Assembly (NCBI GenBank): GCA_002839245.1
Contig: PGXR01000020.1
Coordinates: 1 to 18,601, forward strand
Reading direction: 5' to 3'
From: Spirochaetae bacterium HGW-Spirochaetae-7
GTDB lineage: Bacteria; Spirochaetota; Spirochaetia; Treponematales; UBA12059
Length of the DNA stretch: 18,601 nt
In this document: positions 14,468-18,601 of the stretch, piece after piece
Layout of the letters: the number at the start of each line of letters is the position of its first letter
Numbering within the stretch: the first letter of the stretch is position 1
Made by a program: the position numbers and the translations under genes
The notes under the pieces: generated by a model
The model's database searches: none
Seen by the model: the letters and a program-made list of their open reading frames with translations, nothing else
What the model was told of the DNA's origin: nothing

Positions 14468-16522
14468 ATGAACAATGAACGGATCTTGATTGTCGAAGAC
14501 GAAAAAATCATCGCGATCGATCTCCAGCGCAGGCTGGAGCGTTTTGGTTACTCTGTCGTCGGCATGGCCGGCGAAGGCCACGAAGCGGTGAAGATGGCCC
14601 TGGAACTCGAACCGGACATCATACTGATGGACATCATGCTCGCCGGAGCGATGGATGGAGTAGACGCCGCACGCACCATCAAGGCCACCAAGGACATCCC
14701 CTTCATATTCCTCACCGCCTATACCGACGAGAAAACCCTCGAGCGGGCCAAGGAAATCCAGCCCTACGGTTACATCCTCAAGCCGTTCAAGGAACGCGAG
14801 CTTTATACCACCATCGATATAGCGTTGTACAAGCACGAGATGGCGAGGAAGCTCACCAGGCAGGAACGGCTGTTCAGCGCCATACTGCAGTCGATAAACG
14901 ACGGCATCATAGCGGTCGACATGGACCTCGCCGTCCAGTTCATGAACCAGATAGCGGAAGACATAACCGGCACCAAGGAAGCGGAAGCCCAGGGCAAGAA
15001 CATCACGCGCTTCCTCAACCTTACCGATTCGACCACCAAACAGGACATCCTGTCCAACATGGTCGGCATAGGCGAGCGTTCGACGTTCTTCAACGACATC
15101 ACCCTCAAGAATTCCATGGGCCAGACCCTCGTCCTCGACGGGTCAATAACCAGGATTCACGAACAGGAAAACGCTACCGACGGCTACATCATCACGCTTC
15201 GGGACATCACCGAACTGAGGCGGCTGTCGGAAACCCTGAGCTACCAGTCGAGCCACGACAGCCTGACAGGCCTGTCGAACCGCGAGGAATTCGGCTACAA
15301 GCTCGGAGAGATACTCAAGAGCGTCAAGATGATGGGAGGGTCCCACTCGCTGCTCGTACTCGACATAGACCGTTTCAAGGCCATCAACGAGACCTGCGGA
15401 ACTCTGGCGGGCGACGAGCTCCTGCGCCAGCTGGCCAGCCATATCCAGACGAACATCCAGCGAAACGACCTGTCCGCACGCATAGGCGCCGACGAATTCG
15501 CCGTCATCCTCATGAACTGCGAGTCCGAGGATACCATCAACGTCGGGAACCGCCTGCAGACGGCGGTCCAGCGCCAGCGATTCCAGTGGCAGAGCAGCGC
15601 CTTCCCGGTGACGCTGAGCATAGGCATCGTGCCGATAGACAGGGAAACCGGCGATATCCATGCGGTGCTGGCGGCAGCCGACGACTCGTGCCACATTTCC
15701 AAGGAGGAAGGCGGCAACAAGATCACCGTCTTCCAGGCGCAGGATACCAAGTTCATGCGCCGCCGCGGCGACATGGAGTGGATAGGCAAGATAAACCGGG
15801 CCGTGGAGGAGAACAGGTTCGTCCTGTATTACCAGCCCATCGAGCCTCTCGATCCATCATCGGAGAACCAACCTAAACTGGAAATACTGCTTCGCCTCGT
15901 CAAGGAGGACGGCAGCATCGCGGGCCCGACCGATTTCATACCGGCGGCCGAGCGATACAACCTTATGCCCCAGATAGATCGCTGGGTCCTGGAAAACTCC
16001 TTCCGCGCTTTCAAGCTGCTGTCCGACCAGGAATCCCCGCTGGCCAGGCGCCTCTTCTCCATCAACCTGTCCGGGCCGTCGTTGCTCGATGATTCGCTCA
16101 TCGATACCATCATCTACGACCTTAACAAGTACTCGTTGTCGGCGAAGGATTTCTGCCTGGAGATAACGGAGACGGCCGCCATCCAGAACCTGTCGTATGC
16201 GACGCGCTTCATAAACAGGCTCAAGGCGGAGGGCTTCACCTTCGCCCTCGACGACTTCGGGGCGGGATTCTCGTCGTTCGGCTATCTGCGCAACCTGCCG
16301 GTGGACTACGTGAAAATCGACGGCTCTTTCGTGCAGAACATCGACGAGAGCCTTGTCAGCTACACGATGGTAGACTCGATCAACTCGATCGGCCACGTGA
16401 TGGGACTCAAGACGATAGCGGAATTCGTCAAGAGCGAGGCTATCAGGGACAAGCTCATCGAGCTCAACGTCGACTACGGCCAGGGCTACTTCTTCTCCAA
16501 ACCTGTCCCGCTCTTCAACTAG
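14468..16522 (+). CDS. REC-PAS-GGDEF-EAL response regulator, probable c-di-GMP phosphodiesterase
   Basis: This 684-residue cytoplasmic protein has four domains. REC spans about 5-120 with phospho-acceptor Asp55, Thr83 and Lys105. A PAS-like sensor spans about 132-250. GGDEF (about 255-425) starts SSHDSLTGLSNREEF and has LDIDRFKAIN (298-307), but its signature is GADEF (340-344) and the inhibitory site reads QRND instead of RxxD. EAL (about 440-680) keeps Glu472 (as EIL), Asn533, Glu565, Asp595/Asp596, Lys616, Glu652 and Gln672. The EAL half is thus predicted to hydrolyse c-di-GMP, while the GGDEF half may only bind GTP or be weakly active. ATG 14468 is chosen over ATG 14444 because GGAG lies 8 nt upstream and REC homology begins there. 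No cognate histidine kinase is encoded nearby. Confidence 0.92.
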   Translation: MNNERILIVEDEKIIAIDLQRRLERFGYSVVGMAGEGHEAVKMALELEPDIILMDIMLAGAMDGVDAARTIKATKDIPFIFLTAYTDEKTLERAKEIQPYGYILKPFKERELYTTIDIALYKHEMARKLTRQERLFSAILQSINDGIIAVDMDLAVQFMNQIAEDITGTKEAEAQGKNITRFLNLTDSTTKQDILSNMVGIGERSTFFNDITLKNSMGQTLVLDGSITRIHEQENATDGYIITLRDITELRRLSETLSYQSSHDSLTGLSNREEFGYKLGEILKSVKMMGGSHSLLVLDIDRFKAINETCGTLAGDELLRQLASHIQTNIQRNDLSARIGADEFAVILMNCESEDTINVGNRLQTAVQRQRFQWQSSAFPVTLSIGIVPIDRETGDIHAVLAAADDSCHISKEEGGNKITVFQAQDTKFMRRRGDMEWIGKINRAVEENRFVLYYQPIEPLDPSSENQPKLEILLRLVKEDGSIAGPTDFIPAAERYNLMPQIDRWVLENSFRAFKLLSDQESPLARRLFSINLSGPSLLDDSLIDTIIYDLNKYSLSAKDFCLEITETAAIQNLSYATRFINRLKAEGFTFALDDFGAGFSSFGYLRNLPVDYVKIDGSFVQNIDESLVSYTMVDSINSIGHVMGLKTIAEFVKSEAIRDKLIELNVDYGQGYFFSKPVPLFN

Positions 16523-16555
16523 GCCGACAATCCGGCGAGCCCGGGGTTGAAAAAG

Positions 16556-16584
16556 GCGCGGCGCCACCATCGACGACGCCGCGC
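16556..16584. terminator. Probable bidirectional terminator between convergent genes
   Basis: GCGCGGCG (16556-16563) pairs perfectly with CGCCGCGC (16577-16584) around a 13-nt loop. On the minus strand the stem is followed by C then five T, a good intrinsic terminator for the glutamine synthetase gene, whose stop is at 16627. On the plus strand it is followed by TTT only, so termination of the GGDEF-EAL gene would be weaker. A second small stem, CGTCC/GGACG, lies nearby at about 16601-16619. Confidence 0.65.
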
Positions 16585-16626
16585 TTTGACCATGCTTGCC
16601 CGTCCTTCCTTGACGGACGACCGGCC

Positions 16627-18601
16627 TCAGATATCGAAGAGCAGGCTCTGGTAGGCGGGGAAGGGCCAGAGCCCAGGCGGCGTTACTCCTTCCAGCGCGT
16701 CTATGCAGGCGCGCAGAGTGGCCATGGCCGGCACGAGCAAGTCCCTGGCCGCTACGGCCTCCGCGCGCGTACCTTCTGCCATCGCCAGACCGGCGATGGC
16801 TGCCCGGAGGGACTGCACGCCCGAATCGGCGCGGTCTATGGCCTGGGCCAGGCTGACGGCCTTGGACTCCAGCGAGGCGCACGGCGCCCCGGCCTCTTTG
16901 GCCGCTAGAACCGTCCTGGAAACCCTGGCAAGGTACGCGGCCGCCGCCGGAACGCAGCTACGGTCGGCCATGGAAAGCATGGCGTTGGCCTCAATCCTCT
17001 CGCGCTTGGAATAACGCTCCAGCTCTACGTGGAGTATCGCCTCGGCTTCTTCCGCGGACAGAACGTGGGTTTTCTGCAGCAGTGCCAGGCTTTCCGGGTA
17101 CTCGTAGGCCGTGAAGGCGGAAACGCTGTCGGGGAGGTTCGGAAGTCCGCGGACGGCGGCCTCCGCTCGCCAGGAGTCTCCATAGCCGTTGCCGTTGAAG
17201 ACGACCCTCCGATGCTCCCGCCATATCTTGTTGACGGCAGCCATCGCCACCCCGTACTTGTCTTTCGCTCCTTCGAGCGCATCGCCAAGTTCCTGGAGGG
17301 ACTCGGCCACCGCGGCGTTGAGGATCGCTACGGGTCCCGAGATTGACTCGCTCGACGGAGCCATGCGGAATTCGAACTTGTCGCCGGTGAACGCGAACGG
17401 GCTCGTCCTGTTGCGGTCGGTCAGGTCCTTGGGCAGGCGGGGCAGGCTCGTATAGCCCATGACGATCTGGCCGCGCTTCTCGGCCTCCTTGGCGGTGCGA
17501 GGATCGGTACCATCGGCAAGGCGGTCAAGCGCGTCGACGAGCTGGTCTCCGAGGAACACCGAGACGATGGCAGGAGGCGCTTCGTTGGCGCCCAGTCGCA
17601 GGTCATTGCCGGCGCAGGCTACCGAGGCTCGCAGGAGACCGGCATGCCTGTCGACAGCGCGCACTATGGCGGCCAGGATCACGAGGAAGCGCGCATTGCT
17701 GCGGGGATCCTCGCCGGGATCGAGCAGGTTCTCCCCTTCGTCGGTCGCGAGCGACCAGTTGATGTGCTTGCCGGAGCCGTTGACCCCCGCGAAAGGCTTC
17801 TCGTGCAGGAGGGCGGCCAGTCCATGGCGGTCCGCCACCTTGCCGAGGGTCTCCATCACCAGCTGGTTGTCGTCTGCGGCGAGGTTGGCAGCCGAATAGA
17901 CCGTGGCCAGTTCGAACTGGTTCGGCGCGACCTCCTTGTGCTGGGTCTTGGCGGATACTCCCAGGCGCCACAGCTCATAGTTGAGCTCGCGCATGAAACC
18001 TGCCACCCGCTCCGGGATCTGGCCGTAGTAGTGGTCTTCCATCTCCTGGCCCTTGGCCGCCGCTATCCCCAACAGGGTACGGTTGGCGAGCCTGAGGTCG
18101 GGCCGGCGGTCGAACAGCTCCTTCTCGATGAGGAAGTATTCCTGCTCTGCTCCAACCGTCGTAATGACCTTGGTTGCGCGGCTCGGGCCCAGAAGCTTCA
18201 GGATGCGCAACGCCGCCGCGCCGACCGCGTCTATGGAGCGGAGGAGCGGGACCTTCTTGTCGAGGGCCTCGCCGTTGTACGAGACGAAAGCCGTCGGGAT
18301 GTATAGCGTGAGGCCGGCCATGTCGTCCTTGAGAAAGGCCGGGCTTGTCGTGTCCCACGCCGTATAGCCGCGGGCCTCGAAAGTCGCGCGCAGGCCGCCG
18401 GACGGGAAGCTCGAGGCGTCGGACTCTCCCTTGATAAGCGACTTTCCGGAAAATTCCATCAGCGTCGCCCCGTCACCACTCGGCTGGATGAACGCGTCGT
18501 GCTTCTCCGCCGTGCGCCCGGTCATCGGCTGGAACCAGTGCGTATAGTGGGTCGCGCCGTGCTCGATGGCCCAGTCCTTCATCGCATTGGCGACTACCTC
18601 G
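16627..18601 (-). CDS. glnN: Type III glutamine synthetase (GlnN), N-terminus outside the window
   Basis: The frame is open to the right edge; 657 residues are visible of the roughly 700-730 usual for GSIII, so some 60 N-terminal residues are missing. ATG 18582 is internal, since codons EVVANA precede it in frame and MKDWAIEHGATHYTHWFQPMTG is a conserved GSIII block. Other family motifs: EKHDAF, GAEQEYFLIE (metal/glutamate-binding Glu residues), NQFELATVYS, NGSGKHINWS, GANEAPPAIVSVFLG, NRTSPFAFTGDKFEFR. The enzyme joins ammonium and glutamate to glutamine using ATP, as a large dodecamer in the cytoplasm. The C-terminal Ala-rich helical region ending FPAYQSLLFDI is typical. The gene ends about 40 nt from a probable terminator and converges on the GGDEF-EAL gene. 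Its promoter is not in the window. Confidence 0.95.
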   Translation of the reverse strand, partial: EVVANAMKDWAIEHGATHYTHWFQPMTGRTAEKHDAFIQPSGDGATLMEFSGKSLIKGESDASSFPSGGLRATFEARGYTAWDTTSPAFLKDDMAGLTLYIPTAFVSYNGEALDKKVPLLRSIDAVGAAALRILKLLGPSRATKVITTVGAEQEYFLIEKELFDRRPDLRLANRTLLGIAAAKGQEMEDHYYGQIPERVAGFMRELNYELWRLGVSAKTQHKEVAPNQFELATVYSAANLAADDNQLVMETLGKVADRHGLAALLHEKPFAGVNGSGKHINWSLATDEGENLLDPGEDPRSNARFLVILAAIVRAVDRHAGLLRASVACAGNDLRLGANEAPPAIVSVFLGDQLVDALDRLADGTDPRTAKEAEKRGQIVMGYTSLPRLPKDLTDRNRTSPFAFTGDKFEFRMAPSSESISGPVAILNAAVAESLQELGDALEGAKDKYGVAMAAVNKIWREHRRVVFNGNGYGDSWRAEAAVRGLPNLPDSVSAFTAYEYPESLALLQKTHVLSAEEAEAILHVELERYSKRERIEANAMLSMADRSCVPAAAAYLARVSRTVLAAKEAGAPCASLESKAVSLAQAIDRADSGVQSLRAAIAGLAMAEGTRAEAVAARDLLVPAMATLRACIDALEGVTPPGLWPFPAYQSLLFDI

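Noticed and set aside
15857..16882. A 341-codon minus-strand open frame across the GGDEF-EAL end and the glutamine synthetase end.
   Set aside because: It spans the terminator and two well-supported genes, and its composition is that of an antisense shadow.

Overview
The window is GC-rich, densely packed bacterial DNA with typical housekeeping and metabolic genes. Ten coding regions cover nearly all of it, and two of these run off the ends. I see no tRNA or rRNA gene, CRISPR array, transposase or phage gene. The gene content fits a high-GC member of the Spirochaetota: a type III glutamine synthetase, a very long GH13 protein, a paired short chromate transporter, and a DUF1850 protein of the kind found beside TRAP transporters. 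ATA (Ile) and AGG (Arg) codons are also frequent despite the high GC. This lineage call is an inference and has no marker gene behind it.

Left part (1-2733). The tail of a DUF1850 gene leaves the window on the left. It is followed by a compact RluA-family pseudouridine synthase (481-1161, +). A histidine phosphatase (1177-1824 or 1878, -) converges on that gene with a 15-nt gap. The phosphatase is divergent from a DUF1624/HGSNAT-type membrane acyltransferase (2002-2733, +). Two plus-strand genes have a -10 box exactly 6 nt before the ATG and no Shine-Dalgarno, which suggests leaderless mRNAs.

Central block (2799-13082, +). Four genes are tightly spaced: a 1185-residue GH13 protein, a flavin-reductase-domain protein, an AddB-like nuclease and the AddA helicase-nuclease. 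Gaps after the first gene are 3, 10 and 2 nt. The GH13 ribosome-binding site lies inside a perfect 9-bp inverted repeat whose left arm starts right after the acyltransferase stop codon. This looks like translational coupling or an RNA switch.

Right part (13083-18601). A roughly 240-bp stretch of about 52% GC, with a 16-bp inverted repeat and an imperfect third copy, precedes two overlapping half-size ChrA transporters. A REC-PAS-GGDEF-EAL protein follows (14468-16522) with its own promoter. It converges on a type III glutamine synthetase (minus strand, N-terminus outside the window) across a probable shared terminator.

No obviously new multi-gene system is visible. The best candidates for undescribed biology are the two RNA-level structures, before the GH13 gene and before the chrA pair, and the repeated leaderless promoter layout.
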